Notes: generated from the letters alone by a model not told the origin. Numbered from the stretch's first letter, positions 21,617-33,830 are shown. The stretch: 64,000 bases of DNA from Heliocidaris erythrogramma (GCA_025617745.1 CM046869.1:14589168-14653167), one strand, 5' to 3'. Translations and numbers: made by a program.

Positions 21617-22140
21617 AATATTGCGTCCAAATAATTGAAAAGCAGTCCGGGCGTCGAACTATAACTTTCCGCCTAAAAACATTGTTTGCTACAAGCTGTT
21701 ATCTTTCTCTCAAATTTGCTAAAACGTCAAAACTTTCGCGCTTCGCGCTGGAAGTGGGAAAGTCCCCTTCCCTGCACCTACCCCTTTTACATACAGTGCA
21801 ATATTGCGTCCAAATAACTGAAAAGCAGTCAAGGCGTCGAACTATAACTTTCCGCCTGAAAAATTTGTTTGCTACGAGCCGTTTATATTTCTCATAAATT
21901 TGCTAAAACGTCAAAACTTTCGCACTGGAAGTGGGAAACTCCCACTCCCTGCACCCACCCCTGTTACATACAGTGCAGTATTGCGTCCAAATAACTGAAA
22001 AGCAGCCAGGGCGTCGAACTAAATTTCCGTCTTTAAGAAGTGTTACAAGCTGTTATCTTTCTCTCAAATTTGCTGTAAAACGTAAGAACTTTCGCGCTTC
22101 GCGCTGGAAGTGGGAAACTCCCCCTCCCTGCACCCACCCC
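21617..22140 (+). repeat. Three tandem ~185-bp units
   Basis: Each unit runs from TATTGCGTCCAAATAA through AAAGCAGTC, GGGCGTCGAACT, CTCAAATTTGCT, TTTCGCGCTTCGCGCTGGAA and CCCTGCACCCACCCC. Starts are near 21618, 21803 and 21988. The same unit occurs at 36960-37250 and, inverted, at 2455-2560 and 27230-27335. Lys/Gln/Ser-rich ORFs across it simply repeat with the DNA. Confidence 0.9.
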
Positions 22141-22149
22141 TTGGGCAGC

Positions 22150-22600
22150 ACGCTTTGTGTGCTCATCACCCCCTCCCCCCCGAGAGAATTTTGGAGGGCT
22201 GGCAAAAAAAAAATTGTCGACACCCTCCCCCCCCCCCCCCCCTTTGGGTGAAAATATGCATTTTATGCCCCCCCCCCCTTGTTTATTGTGCCTCCCCTTT
22301 TAGAACAAAACCCTTTTTTTTTGGCTTGTAAAGGATTATGAAGTGAAACTCGACCCCATAACCCTTCGCAGCCCCCCCCCCCCAACTGAGCGAATTTTGG
22401 AGGCTTGGAAAAAATTTGTCGTCTTCCCCTCCCCCCCCCCCCAACTGACCGACTTTTGGAGAGCTGGCGAGACCCCAAATCACTTTTTTTTGCTTGTCAG
22501 ATAATTATGCTATGCTATGGAGGGGCACTGGACCCCATACCCCCCCCCCCCCCCCCCGAGACAATTTTGGAGGGCTGGTAAAACAATTTTTTTAGCTATA
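22150..22600. repeat. C-rich degenerate repeats (GAGNGAATTTTGGAGG)
   Basis: Four variants of C-tract plus GAGAATTTTGGAGGGCTGG occur at about 22180, 22385, 22448 and 22556. Similar CTCGCC-TTCTCGAAAAGTCGCTCAG phrases occur near 33055-33150. Interspersed repeat debris. Confidence 0.65.
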
Positions 22601-22674
22601 GTCCAGCTGTTGGGCCTCTGGCCGAGGGCACCGGCACCATGGGGGGGGGGGGCGAGGACCCGACACCCGAAATA

Positions 22675-22768
22675 ATGATTAGACCAACTGGTTATTAGAC
22701 CAACTGATATTAGACCGAATGGTGTTAGACCAGTTGGCTATTAGACCAGTTGGCATTAGACCAGCTTA
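22675..22768. repeat. 16-bp minisatellite ATTAGACCAACTGGTT
   Basis: Five to six copies of TTAGACCAACTGGTTA or variants (TTAGACCAGTTGGC) in tandem. Each unit contains the small palindrome CCAACTGG/CCAGTTGG. Confidence 0.88.
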
Positions 22769-22880
22769 CGTAGATGCCATGTCCCCGAATGCCCGAATAA
22801 TGCCAATTATCATGTTACGTGTGCCGAAATAACTAAACGTCATGCAATCACAGTTCGGCTCATGATTCGGCTGCTGTTCC
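22769..22880 (+). repeat. Dispersed repeat shared with 34085-34205
   Basis: GTAGATGCCATGTCCCCGAA, GCCCGAATAATGCC and CTCATGATTCGGCTGCTGTT recur, inverted, at 34090-34200. It is probably one end of a larger transposon family; the class is unknown. Confidence 0.75.
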
Positions 22881-22974
22881 TGACAGGCCAGTTCCGCGTA
22901 CACGATATCTTATTTTCTTCAAACTTTCACTGATCTGTTAATTTTAAAACCAAGTTTTAATCAGGGTGGATTCT

Positions 22975-23612
22975 CCCTTTAAAAATCCACTGCAACCCAA
23001 ATGCAAGTTGATTTCTGTTGATATGCGGGGATGCATACAACTCATATTTTGTTATGCAACATCTAAATATGTTTCATAGATTTTTAAATATTTTTAAAAA
23101 TCATTTCCTCAAACATGATAACCCTAAAAATATGCTCCAGATCTCATTCTTGCAATGACATCATGTGTCAATCATTAGGGAGCAAAGGAGAGATGGTGGT
23201 ATGTAAATTTTCCAGAGATGACCATCTGTTCTAATAGACAATACAATGCCTACATTTGAGTTGCTATGTCAAACATGCTGTAGCATCACCAGGAAAAGAA
23301 TGGTAATGAGGAGGTACTGTTTGAAAGCATGCAATTCTATTGTGAGCATGTGCTGAGCTGGGGGAAGTTACATTCCACTGTCTATATTGAAGCATGTTAG
23401 TGTATTCCTGCAATGATGTCATTGCAGGAATGAGATCTGGAGCTTTTTTTTAGGGTGCAGCTTAGGAGGTTGGAAAAATATTTCAAAAAAACATTTAAAT
23501 ATCTATGAACCCTATCTAGATGTTTGAAGAACAGATTAGTTTTATGCATCGCGGCATATCAACAGCAATAAACTTGCATTTTGGTTGCGTTTGGGTTACA
23601 GGGGTCCTTTAA
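22975..23612. mobile_element. MITE with ~190-bp TIRs
   Basis: The left arm (22975-23165: CTGCAACCCAAATGCAAGTT, GTTGATATGC, AGATTTTTAAATATTT, CTCCAGATCTCATTCTTGCA) is mirrored at 23415-23612 with moderate divergence. Each arm ends internally at GCAATGACATCA. The loop is about 250 bp with no ORF. TTTAAA/TTTAA words at both borders could be the target site. Confidence 0.87.
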
Positions 23613-24026
23613 GTTGCGATTTCCTTTTAATGTCGATAAAATGGAGGGGGAATCTCTTCTTGAGTCTAGGAACCCTCATATTTTCTTGTGAGGAGAATGA
23701 AAAAAGATAGGATGTGGAAAATTATTACATTTTGAGAGTCGAAACTGAAAATCGAAACTCATGTTCACTTTTGAGGGGAACGGAAAGGCGCGTCATCATA
23801 ATTATGATCGACAATCATGGCGTGCATGTGCAGGGGAATGTAATCATCCTCTCTCTCCCTATTAGGAAGCGAAAAATAAGGGACAGGGTGAAAAAGGGAG
23901 AAAATAGTCAAAAGAAGAGTGTATTAAAATGGTAGTTACAATTCCTTCCCAAATCCCCAATTCAATTCAAATGAATATGTATTTTCTTGATTTCTTCCAT
24001 CAATTTGGACACCACTTATCAATTCT
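23613..24026. other. Unannotated stretch
   Basis: No repeat boundary found. A 73-codon ORF (23714-23935) rich in Lys/Arg/Glu has no motif I recognise and I do not call it a gene. Confidence 0.4.
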
Positions 24027-24335
24027 GGGCCATGTTGCATAAAACTTTTACCAAAATCTTGATTGTGACATAAATCTCCGCACAAGCTATGTCATTGGGG
24101 TAACCTCGCTATAGTCATAAGGACCCTATTCATAAGGACCACTTATTCAAAAGGCCGCTATTCATAACGCGTGTTAAATGAATAGCGCTTTTCTATAAAT
24201 AGCGATCCTTATGAATAGCGAGCGGACCCGATGTCATTGACATTTTATGTTTATGTCGTGATTCGGGGATTTATGTCATGAATCATGACATAAATCATGA
24301 CAAAAACGTTTTTAAGCAAAAGGGCCCTTTTCAAA
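24027..24335. mobile_element. MITE of the GGGCC-TTGCATAAAA type, interrupted
   Basis: GGGCCATGTTGCATAAAACT (24027) and its approximate reverse complement ending AAGCAAAAGGGCCC (24332) flank repeated ATGACATAAATC words. A second MITE (24098-24230) is inserted in its left half. The arms are diverged, so confidence is moderate. Confidence 0.6.
24098..24230. mobile_element. 133-bp MITE with 9-bp target duplication
   Basis: TIRs GGGTAACCTCGCTATAGTCA / CGGGTCCGCTCGCTATTCAT are flanked by perfect ATGTCATTG repeats at 24089-24097 and 24231-24239. A 9-bp duplication fits Mutator-like elements. The core repeats CATAAGGACC and AATAGCG words. Confidence 0.88.
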
Positions 24336-24773
24336 TAATAAAGCAACATAAATAAGTTAAAGAACTTGCATTACATGGAAGAAGGCATTTTCTCGCAGTT
24401 TACCCAAATCAACTGCTAATTGACAGCGGTGCCCCCCCCCCCCCCCCCCCCCATTTAATCGAATTGAAACATCGGACGAAAGAAAGAAAGAGAGGTAAAT
24501 TAAATATAATGCTATACCAAGTTATACGACCTGTTCTCACATCCCCTAATCGATTGCCTTGTTTTCTGGAGTTTCATCCACTACAAGACCACAGTGCCCC
24601 CCCCCCCCCCCCCCATGACATGATCACCCCCTTTCATGGCTGGACCCACGCTATGGGAAAATGTCGTAAATCCTGTAAATTTAGGCATTCGCAATCGAAA
24701 CTTTGTTCAGTAATGTCTCATTTTTCAGTATTCAAAATTTGTTTCACAATCCGAGTATTTTTTCACAATCCAA
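24336..24773. other. Unannotated stretch before copy B
   Basis: Holds poly-C tracts (24432-24453, 24598-24615) and, at 24743-24790, three near-tandem TTTCACAATCCGAGTATTTT units that straddle the left end of the duplicated block. Confidence 0.5.
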
Positions 24774-27700
24774 GTATTTTTTCACAATCCGAGTATTTTA
24801 CGGAAATTATTTCAAGAAAGTATATAAGACCTATTTCGTTCCACCCCTAGATTCGACATTGTTCGAGATACGATAATGGTGTTGAATGATGGGCCATCTT
24901 GGATGTGATACTCGGGAAGAATATCGCTGTAGGAAGTCATTTGTTTTCAAATGTAGTTCTTTTCGGCAGTTTTAATTGGTTCTTGACCGATTTGGGTATA
25001 TAGGAAAACAAACGAAATTGTATTAATACACCACTCTGGTTTCCTGTTTCCTCTTATACATTATTAAAGTCCCTCGGTCCCCTATTATCATTATTACGTG
25101 CGAGCATACAGCATATTAGCAGTCATGTATAAAATAAACCAAACGTTTCAACCTTTTTCATACATTTCGAATTATGAGAAAAAATATAATAATGAGATAA
25201 AGGCTACAAGCTCATAGACCTTCATGATACTAAACTCAATTACACGTTTCGGGGGGAAATTAGATAAACCCGTGTTATCATGTTGTGGTTTTATGTTTCC
25301 ACTCATATTTCAAAGTATCCTCAACGATAATGACGTGGTAGTGGTTAGGTAGGACAATACATTATAATTATAGCAACTTAACATGTTTAAAGCCCTTGAT
25401 CAGCTACAATGTTCATATATAACATTTATCATGTATATAATTAATTTTTTATGTTTAACCTCAGTCATCGTGACAAGCACGGATTTATCAACCAGTTCAT
25501 GCGGTCGCTCGAATCCATCATAATGTCTGCAGCTGCTGTTATTGATACTAATATACTTCTCAATCTGTTCAGGAATCTATCAAGGCCTAACAAGCAACAT
25601 GGGCATAGGACAATGTGTCAGACCAGGGAAAAGTAACATGTCCCTGGTCAGACTATCATGACTATACCTGTATATAGTAGAGTTATCCGGCTGTCCTCTA
25701 TCAGGCAGGGTGAAAAATGGGAATAAATTTCATTACTGGACGCATGGTGTGCAGTAATTTCATGATCAGAAACTATTTTTGGGGAGCAGATATCCTTTCA
25801 GGGGGACCTATGGGGGGGGGGGGGGTGGTCTTTGCAGATACCCTTTCAAAAGGGGAAGGGGCAACGGGGGGGGGGTCTTTTTAGAATTCCGGGAAATGTT
25901 TGCTCATAACGGCTAGTCCATATATTTTTCACTGTATTCGTTTTCTAAATGATGAGGACAGAAATATGTAGACTATATACTCCTTATACACTGTCTCTTG
26001 CAGCATGTGCAGTGTATAATTCAGAGATTTTTAGACTAACTCAAATGTATATACTCATATTTTTTATTGATGAGTGAAGGAAAGATATACATTTGTCCAG
26101 GAAACCCTGCAGGTTATGACTTTTTTCCGGTTGTCTGCATGCAGCACGGAAAGGGAAAGGATCTTGGAATTTACCAAGCTATAGGAAGGGAAATTGATAT
26201 TAGCAGTCAGTTACTCAGGTGTGCTAAAGGAAATAAAGCATTGACGAAGAGATGATTAATGGCTTTACATCTTACCCTGTCTATAGGCCTAATCAAAATA
26301 TTGTCACAGATCCATTTGTCACTGATCCATATTAGAAACCCTATGAAAGTCAAGGTGTTCTTAAAGCACAAGTATAAGCATCATACTGATATATCTTTTA
26401 CAGTTTTTTTAAAATTCGATATGTGGAGGGAAAAAAACTTTCTAAAATGCAACCTGAACTGAATATTGATTTAGGGAAATTACCGAGAGCTAGAATTTCA
26501 CATTGGAATTGTCCAATGTGAATGGAATCAAACTTACAGGAATTTCCCAATCATGATGAGAATTTGATTTATTTACTTACTTATTCATTTATTTATTCAT
26601 TTATCTATTTATTTATTTATTTATTTATTATTAATTTATTCATTTATTAGTTTTATTTAAAATACAGGGTAAGTGAGTTCAGTTATAACAAAAAACTGAT
26701 TTACTGCTTTACAGCACATTGTATTGTTGGTATACAGGCATAGTTAAAAACCAATACGTGAGAGTTGCAGGGAAATTATATTTCCTCCCTATCATCAAAG
26801 TTATTGGCGTATATGACTTTATACATGTATATATATATACTAGCAGAAGCAGCCCGTGGACATCCACGGGCGCTAGCTGTGTTTATGATTAATCACCGTA
26901 CCGTATATTTGTCACAACAATAAAGTAAATAAAAAGAAAAGTTGGGTAAAGTGTTATTTTGTTACCAAGAAGTATTTACAGCAATTGATATGTTTTACTT
27001 ATCCAAATCTTACAAGAAGTCTAAAGTAAATACATTTTCATTTTGATGAAGACTAATTGACGATTGTTTTACTTTATGAATGACTTAATAATGATTTTAT
27101 TTATGTTACGTCGGCCCTGTGGCCTGTGGATGACACACGATCTCATTTACACCCATGCGAAGCGCAAAAGCTCTGACGCTTTATATAGCAAATTTTAGAG
27201 AAAGATAACGGCTCGTAGCACTTTTTTAGGAGGAAAGTTATTTCAACGTCCGGACTGCTTTTTAGTTATTTGGACGTAATACTGCACTGTAACAGGGATG
27301 GGTGCAGGGAAAGGGGAGTTTCCCTCTTCCCCCGTTTTGCGCTCTCGCTTTTTTCTTTCTTCTATTTTTAGTGGCTGAATAGGAGGGGCCATGGCTCCCC
27401 TGTGCCCCCTGTCTACGCCAGTGAGTATATCCATGCACAGAGCTAGATGGAGCGATTTGATCTTGCCATGTTTCTGTGGTTTAATACTCAAGAGAAATTA
27501 AGGCCATGAAAACATAACATAACATGCATAATTAGCGGTACGTCCCTTTTAAAGGATACAAAAATAAGAAAAAATGAATTTATTGTCATTTTCTTTCAGG
27601 GGGATTACTGCCCCCTTATATGGGTCTTGGGAGGACAGACGGATTGACTTTTCCCTACTACCCCCCCCCCCCCCGAATACCTAGATACGCCACTGGTATG

Positions 27701-27845
27701 AGGGCCATTTTCCTACTCACTGTCGTTGTTGATAATATATATGATATAAGTAAAAAGTAGAAATAAATCAATTTGATTATAAAGAGTCCTAAAATATGAA
27801 GTGGCCGAAATCCCCCTCCTCTTATTTTTTTAATCTAACAGTTAT
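24774..27845. repeat. Copy B of the ~3-kb duplicated block
   Basis: Second copy of 1-3070, same orientation, 24.8 kb away, ending where copy A meets the N gap. Differences are mostly homopolymer lengths (poly-G at 25812 and 25867, poly-C at 27661) and single substitutions. Beyond 27845 the sequence has no partner after the gap at 3571. Confidence 0.93.
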
Positions 27846-29723
27846 ATTTATGTTCCTGCCCTTAACCCCCTTCACCCTCAAAGATAAATGAATAAATAAA
27901 TTAATTTAAAAAAATTAATAGATAATTTTTTTTTAACTGTTGAAAGTTCAATTTAGAAATTAATGGAATGCTTGTATGAAAGTTCCAAAGGAGCCGAATT
28001 TTCACAAATAAAGGGCAGAAAAGTTTACTGGCTTCTGAATCGATCCGAATCGATCGCAACGACCGCCCCAGGGGATGTCTCATTGAGACCTGTACATTAT
28101 CCGCGTAAATCACTTGCTGAATTAAAAAGCAGATTGAAGTAGGGGCAGATTTTGATACCCTAAACAGGGAAACTCTTCTATCTCTGATTTTTATACCATT
28201 AACGGCGATTAACGGCGATTTTATATCTTGGTAGCTTGGTATTTTACATCCTATATTCGAGGATTAGGCCTACATCATCATAGAACTCTTTTTAGCCAAA
28301 AAGGAACCGTAAAAGAAATGTAACCTAATTTGGAACACATTACCGAACTATATAGGCCTAACACCCCCCCCCCCCCCCTCCCTTCTTCTTATCAGTCTCT
28401 GAAATTGATACCCTTTTTCTTGATTTTGCTTGTTTATGCGGCCCGGGTTATGCGCTTGTTGCTGAAAAGGTACCCTTTTTATCCGTTTGCAAGTGGATGA
28501 TGTACCGGTCTAAATGAGACACCCCCCCCCCCCCCCCCCCGGCGACCACCGTGAAACCATAAAGTTACATACACACTAAACTGTGTGTATGAGTTATCAC
28601 AGACCTGTAGGCCTATAACTCTATGCGTGAAACATAGTACCGTAGCTGTGTACATGTGCTTGTGCGAATGAATACTATGTAACACGTGTGTTGCGTCGTA
28701 TACATTGAAGCCATACATGCGAATATGGCCTTGGAGTATATGCTTGGAGTATACACGCTGTTCTAATTTGGCATACCTCCCCTTCACAGGTAAAGGGTAT
28801 GGGTTGTGCTGGGCATGAAGCTACAAACCCGCTTCATGGGTTGGCAGAATTATTAGGCCTACTCCCTGCGGAAATTCAATGTTTAAAAATGAATTTTTGA
28901 AATATGGACGGGACGTCAGCCCTTAAGAAGTGCCTCCCACCACTCTAAGAACCATTCCCCAACCGTGGGTACCAAAAGGCAGGGACCGAAAGGGCCAGGG
29001 GAGGAGCCTATTTGAACCCCAAAAAGAGCCCCAAATCCTTAGCGTAATATATTAATAGATAGGAAACATGATCATACACACTGCATTTCCTTCATATGGG
29101 ATAATGTATTATTAATAAATTTTTCCATGGCCTGCGAATAAAACATATACGTGACAATAGACGGGAGAAAATCGATGATTCGTAATTATCCAAAATACAT
29201 GTAATTGTGCCTATGTGATAAGGTGCTCTCCTCGTTGCCTGAAGCCATAGAGATGTACGGAACATTAATTTGCCCGAAATATGTGTCGCTGTTATAACTC
29301 ATCTTTGATAATAATGGTAGTTTATGTCGCTACTGTTATGTAAAATCGCGTACTTATTATGAATTATAGCTACATATACATTGTATTTAGCAATATTCAG
29401 GGGCCGCGGAGCGTTTTTGAAAGGGGGGCTGATTTGATTTCACTTGAATGATAATTTTGAACCTTTTCGGGGATTTTATAAAAAATGAAAACGTGTCTAG
29501 TGAAAAAGTGGGGGCTACAACCCCCCCCCCCCCCCCCCGTTCGTGGCCCATGATATTGGACGAACAGAACAGAATAAAGGTCATCAATACCCAACAAAAT
29601 AATGATAAATGAAGCCTCAAATTATTGTATTAAGCTTTATTTCGATAGGGTATAGTCACATTATATTATTTTCAAGTCCATTTCTGGAACCTGAATGCTA
29701 CAGAGCCCTGTTCAAGAAGTTAC
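27846..29723. other. Unannotated stretch with poly-C tracts
   Basis: AT-rich DNA with C tracts at 28364, 28521 and 29520. GATTAACGGC is duplicated in tandem (28200-28220). No ORF in it has a recognisable motif, and Gly-rich ORFs read the C tracts. Confidence 0.5.
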
Positions 29724-29727
29724 ACTA

Positions 29728-30574
29728 GGGCAATTCCACGGTAACGGAATTACAAATTAGAGATTTTTTGCTCACATTTTTTGAGTTTGTGCACTAATTT
29801 TGTACTTTAGTCCCCTTCCTTAATTCGATTAATAATCTGCAGATGTACTCATTCTTTCACCTGAACTATTTCATACCCAAAAATTTTCACTTAAATCAAT
29901 TATATTCTGATATATATACCGTGGTAACGGAATTACCAGAAAATGGCGGTATTTTTAAAAATCTCATTTCCATTCAATATCCTCTGAAATGTACAAGCCA
30001 ATTATTCCAGAATCATGTTTGATTCAGCTTACTGTTTATTCAACTTAATTGTGATAGGAAGAGATTGAAAAATAACATGGCAGATGTGTAGTATTTGCTC
30101 TTCTTCCAAGATTAGTCATCGATAACGGTAAGGTACAAGTTGAAATCAGAGAATTTTCAGTTTCCCCAAAAAATATTCACTCTTAAACCTAGGAGGAAAA
30201 CTCTCCGCCATTTATGGTAACGGAATTACAACCATATTTTAGTAGATTTTAAACATGCTTCCTGAAAATACTGGTTTAATTATGTCTCATACCTTGGAAC
30301 ACATACACGATTATAATGAAAGTTAATGCATGAGACACAAATTGAACAATATATTTATTTAATCATAATCATTACATTACCCAAAATATTTAGTAAACAG
30401 CAAACAAATGTCATGTTACTTCAAACATGCATTGTGCAAATTATACACGAATGAGATGGGTAAAGAGTTTTTTCAGTTTCTTTTAATTTAAGGATTTGGC
30501 TATTATAGGAAAAATTAAAGATACCTTTATTATCTAAAATTAGCTGATTTTGCCCTTCTCATGTGGAATTGCCC
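29728..30574. mobile_element. 847-bp TIR element with ACTA target duplication
   Basis: Perfect 12-bp TIR GGGCAATTCCAC at both ends, flanked by ACTA (29724-29727 and 30575-30578). GGTAACGGAATTAC occurs three times inside (29740, 29922, 30216) and a weaker GATAACGGTAAGGTAC once. No transposase; four-base duplication leaves the superfamily open. Confidence 0.82.
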
Positions 30575-30784
30575 ACTATTCGTGAACATAGGCCTAATCA
30601 TAATAATTTTTGCTCATTATCTGCAATAAAAATTAACGAAACATCGGATGAAAGATCAGATATCATAATAGTGAAAAGAACAAAGTGAGGGTGACAAATA
30701 ATTCAAACACAGAGCTTTGGTATAATTTATGAGAGTTGGAGAGTTGGAGCTCCCGGGAGACTTATAGTATGAGCAATTTCTGTG

Positions 30785-31110
30785 ATGACTCCTTGGTATG
30801 AGAGAGGAGGGAGAAAGATATATCTCGCATTGCTTGTTTTTATAAGATGATCCATGGCCTTTGTGGACATCAATACAAGAAATACATCTCACCAAAAGAA
30901 AAAAACCGGGCAAGACGTGGTCATGATCAATAATCCAACATCAATCAAGTTATGACTGATGCACATGTATACATATTCATTCTTCCCAAGGACTATAAAA
31001 GACTGGAATAGTCTGCCCCCTTAACATGCTTAATTAGCCAGCAGTCCGGCAACATCATAGGTGACCGCTCACGACACACCTCCAGTACACCTTTACGGCA
31101 TCTTGTGGAG
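30785..31110 (+). pseudogene. Relic of LINE (CR1/jockey-type) reverse-transcriptase C-terminus
   Basis: In one forward frame the sequence reads, with interrupting stops, ERREKDISRIACFYKMIHGL, then KKYISPKEKNRARRGHDQ, a Tyr/Phe-Leu-Pro segment (IFILPKDYKRLE) and a Trp-Asn-Ser-like SAPL block. This order (RR..DR..FYKI.HGL, then R.RGH, then F.P..I..WN.LP) is the familiar tail of CR1/L2/jockey ORF2 proteins. Stops at TGA 30801 and TAA 30931 and a lost tryptophan codon show it is dead. The upstream RT palm motifs are absent, as expected for a 5'-truncated copy. Confidence 0.72.
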
Positions 31111-32969
31111 GATATCAACCAAGAGGGAAATACATGTAGAATGAGAGGAGACAAGAGGTATAACTAGAAGCAGATCAATCACCATGATAGAGAGTGCATG
31201 GGCGCACCTATACATAATTATCATGGCATATACTCACACGACAATGATGAATATTGGAGCACTGAAATCTTCGAAGTAAGCCGACGGCCGACCAAGTCTT
31301 CCAGTTTCCAAACATGCCAAACCTGATGTTGCTGATGTTGGAGTTAAAACTTTTAAAACTTGTTAAGAAAGTAGCCCCAACAAAACGTGGTATTGTATTG
31401 CTGTGACAACGCGTACATTTACATTCACGGCAATACTTGTCTAGCAGTACCTCCTTGGTTTGATGTACATGTACCACAAAAGGAAAACAGATGTGAAGTC
31501 AATGACGTTGACTTCACTTTTGACCTATTCGGAGCATATAGCCTACATACGGGGACTCCTCGTAGAATGCCGTATATACGCTAACCTGCTGACAGTGCGG
31601 AACCAGTGAAAGTCTGTCCACAATACACCAAGCACCAAGCTGATGCCCAGATCAGCATGCCTTCGGATTCCTTTTCATTTTCAGAAAAGTTCGAAAATTC
31701 CTTTCAAGACGTGAGAAACAATTTCCATACTTTATTAATAGTACGAACTGAAAGGAACTCTACACAATGAATACCCCTTTGATGGGAAAGGATTTGCTGA
31801 ATGTGACGATTGAGATCAAGTTCTGTGTTTATACACATGTAGTAGGCCTACTAGGTATGGAGAAGGAACTCCGGGGAACTTCAATCGGAAGGAAATATAA
31901 ACCTACGCTCGAGACAAATATAAACTTGACTATATATCCCCGGGGTATCCATGTTCAGATATAGATTGGGAAATTGGCACAAAGGTTTATATGCCTATAC
32001 TCTATAAGTCTAAACGTATATAGAGTTAAATATGGAATATTATATATCAAAGTCCTTGGGTAATGTTCAGATAATGCAATCTCATGAATGTGAATGAGTC
32101 GCTTCTTATAATCATTCTTGAGTCTATACAGCCTGTCAGTCTGGTTGGATGGTGAAGAGATTATGCAGGTCTGGAGGGAGAGAATGATGAAAATGATGAG
32201 AATGATGAACGGGTGAAAATGGAGAGAGAGAGTGGTATGATGGGGGTGAGGGTCTTTGCAAAATAATTGGTTTTATTTTGGATTAAAAAAAAACAAACGA
32301 GTTATTGGAAAAGGTTTGGTAGGCAACTGCCGACGCAAATTTCAGCATGCCTATAGTTTTTTTCCGCTTGTCGGCGTGTAGTCCGTTAATATTGGTCAAA
32401 AAAGTGGATTAGAATGCAATTTTGTGACGATTTTCGGAAACATATATTTTTGAAAAGGTAATGCTTTGAATAAAAGCAAGAGCATTTTTTCCAAATTTTA
32501 AAAGGGGTCTAAAGTTACTTTTCAGGCATGTTTTTAAAGTGGATTTGGAGCGTTTTTATGATCTTATAATTATTATATCTAAATAGGCCTATTATTCTTT
32601 TTTTATTACATGCATTATGGATGTAAATTCCTAACCTATGTATAGGTATAATATTACAGATGATTTTCGAGAAGAAATCATACAAAAAAATATATAATTA
32701 ATGCAAATTATAGGTTTTATTTATTTGTCATATTTCAAACGCCCCCTACGATGACATGGTAGTCTGCTCGTAGTAGCATTTTTGGCAGTTATCAAGTTCG
32801 ATCGAAATAAGGCACAGATCGGTGGATCGAAGGGGTAAAGGAAACTATTGAGCCAATGCACTGGAAGGTCGGGAAACGAAAGGGCCGGGGTACGGGTGCG
32901 CATATTTGTTTTTAGCCATTATCGCAAAAAAATCCTACAAGTGCTCTGGTGTAAGAGTCATTTTAATTG
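31111..32969. other. Unannotated stretch
   Basis: No TIR pair or coding signature found. A short palindrome GAAGTCAATGACGTTGACTTC sits at 31495-31515. The rest is AT-rich with a few GA-rich segments (32160-32240). Confidence 0.5.
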
Positions 32970-32977
32970 CGTTTATT

Positions 32978-33296
32978 CAGGGGCGGATCCAGGATTGAGT
33001 AAAAGAGGGGGCACGAAAATGAAAGTTTTTGAAAAGGTAGACCCGTATTTTTTTGGTCTCGCCATCTTCTCGAAAAGTCGCTCAGTGGGGTAGGGACAAA
33101 AAAGTTTTTCGCCAAACTTGAAAAACCTTCAAAAATCGCTCAGTAAGGGGTTATGGAGTCCTGTTTCCCCCTTTCTTCTTCTTTCCTTCCTCCTTTCTTC
33201 TTCTTCTTTTTCTTTTCCCCTCTCTTTTTCTTTTTTTTTCGCCGCCAATAGGGGGGGGGGGGCGCGGCCGATTCGGCCCCCCTGGATCCGCTAGTG
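32978..33296. mobile_element. Probable hAT-like MITE
   Basis: CAGGGGCGGATCCAGG at the left and CCTGGATCCGCTAGTG at the right form imperfect TIRs of the hAT CAGNGGCGG type. Related left ends are at 34872 and 35004. A clean 8-bp target duplication is not visible. The poly-G and CTT-rich interior generates the Lys/Glu-rich ORF on the minus strand. Confidence 0.65.
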
Positions 33297-33297
33297 T

Positions 33298-33425
33298 TAT
33301 TGGTAATACAGTCACACTTTGTTAGAGCATCAGGAAAAACCTTCATCCTATCTGGCACTTCATATTCAAGTCGTTCGTAAATTTACGCATGACTTTATAC
33401 GAACGACTTGAATATGAAGTTTTAC
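33298..33425. mobile_element. Partial copy of the 14816-15126 MITE ending in a hairpin
   Basis: TATTGGTAATACAGTCACAC and ATCCTATCTGGCACTTCATA match the 14.8-kb MITE. The segment ends in a hairpin: CTTCATATTCAAGTCGTTCG (33357) mirrored by CGAACGACTTGAATATGAAG (ending 33419), so the TIR folds directly on its partner. Confidence 0.8.
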
Positions 33426-33639
33426 ACCCCCCCCCCAGTGTTTACGACAAATCCCTGAACATGGGTCTACGTTTTTTTCTTAAAATTTGCTCCTAAAGAA
33501 TGAGTTAGGGGTTCAAGGTGCGAGCCTGACACCCCCGTCCAAAAAATCCGAGAACCCCAACCCCCCATCCCCGGTCACTATGCTGTGCATGCACATCAAG
33601 AAGGTGCTGGGTAAAACAGTCATCGCCTCGAAACTCGAT

Positions 33640-33830
33640 TCTAGGACCCCTGGTAAACTACCCCCGGACAAATACCCACCGGACAACTACCCTCTAGGAA
33701 AATTAACCCCCAGGACAACTCCCCCCAGGACAGTTACCCCCGGACAATTCCCCCCCCCCGGACAACTACCCCAGAATCCGGGGGAATTGTCCTGGAGGGG
33801 GGGGGGGTAATTGTCTAGGGGGTAGTTGTC
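33640..33830. repeat. Inverted cluster of GGACAATTACCCCC units
   Basis: About eight ~17-bp units of the form CCCCCGGACAACTACC run forward to 33780, then in reverse orientation (GGGGTAATTGTC) to 33830, making a large imperfect hairpin. The Pro-rich ORF at 33487-33810 is repeat read-through. Confidence 0.8.
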
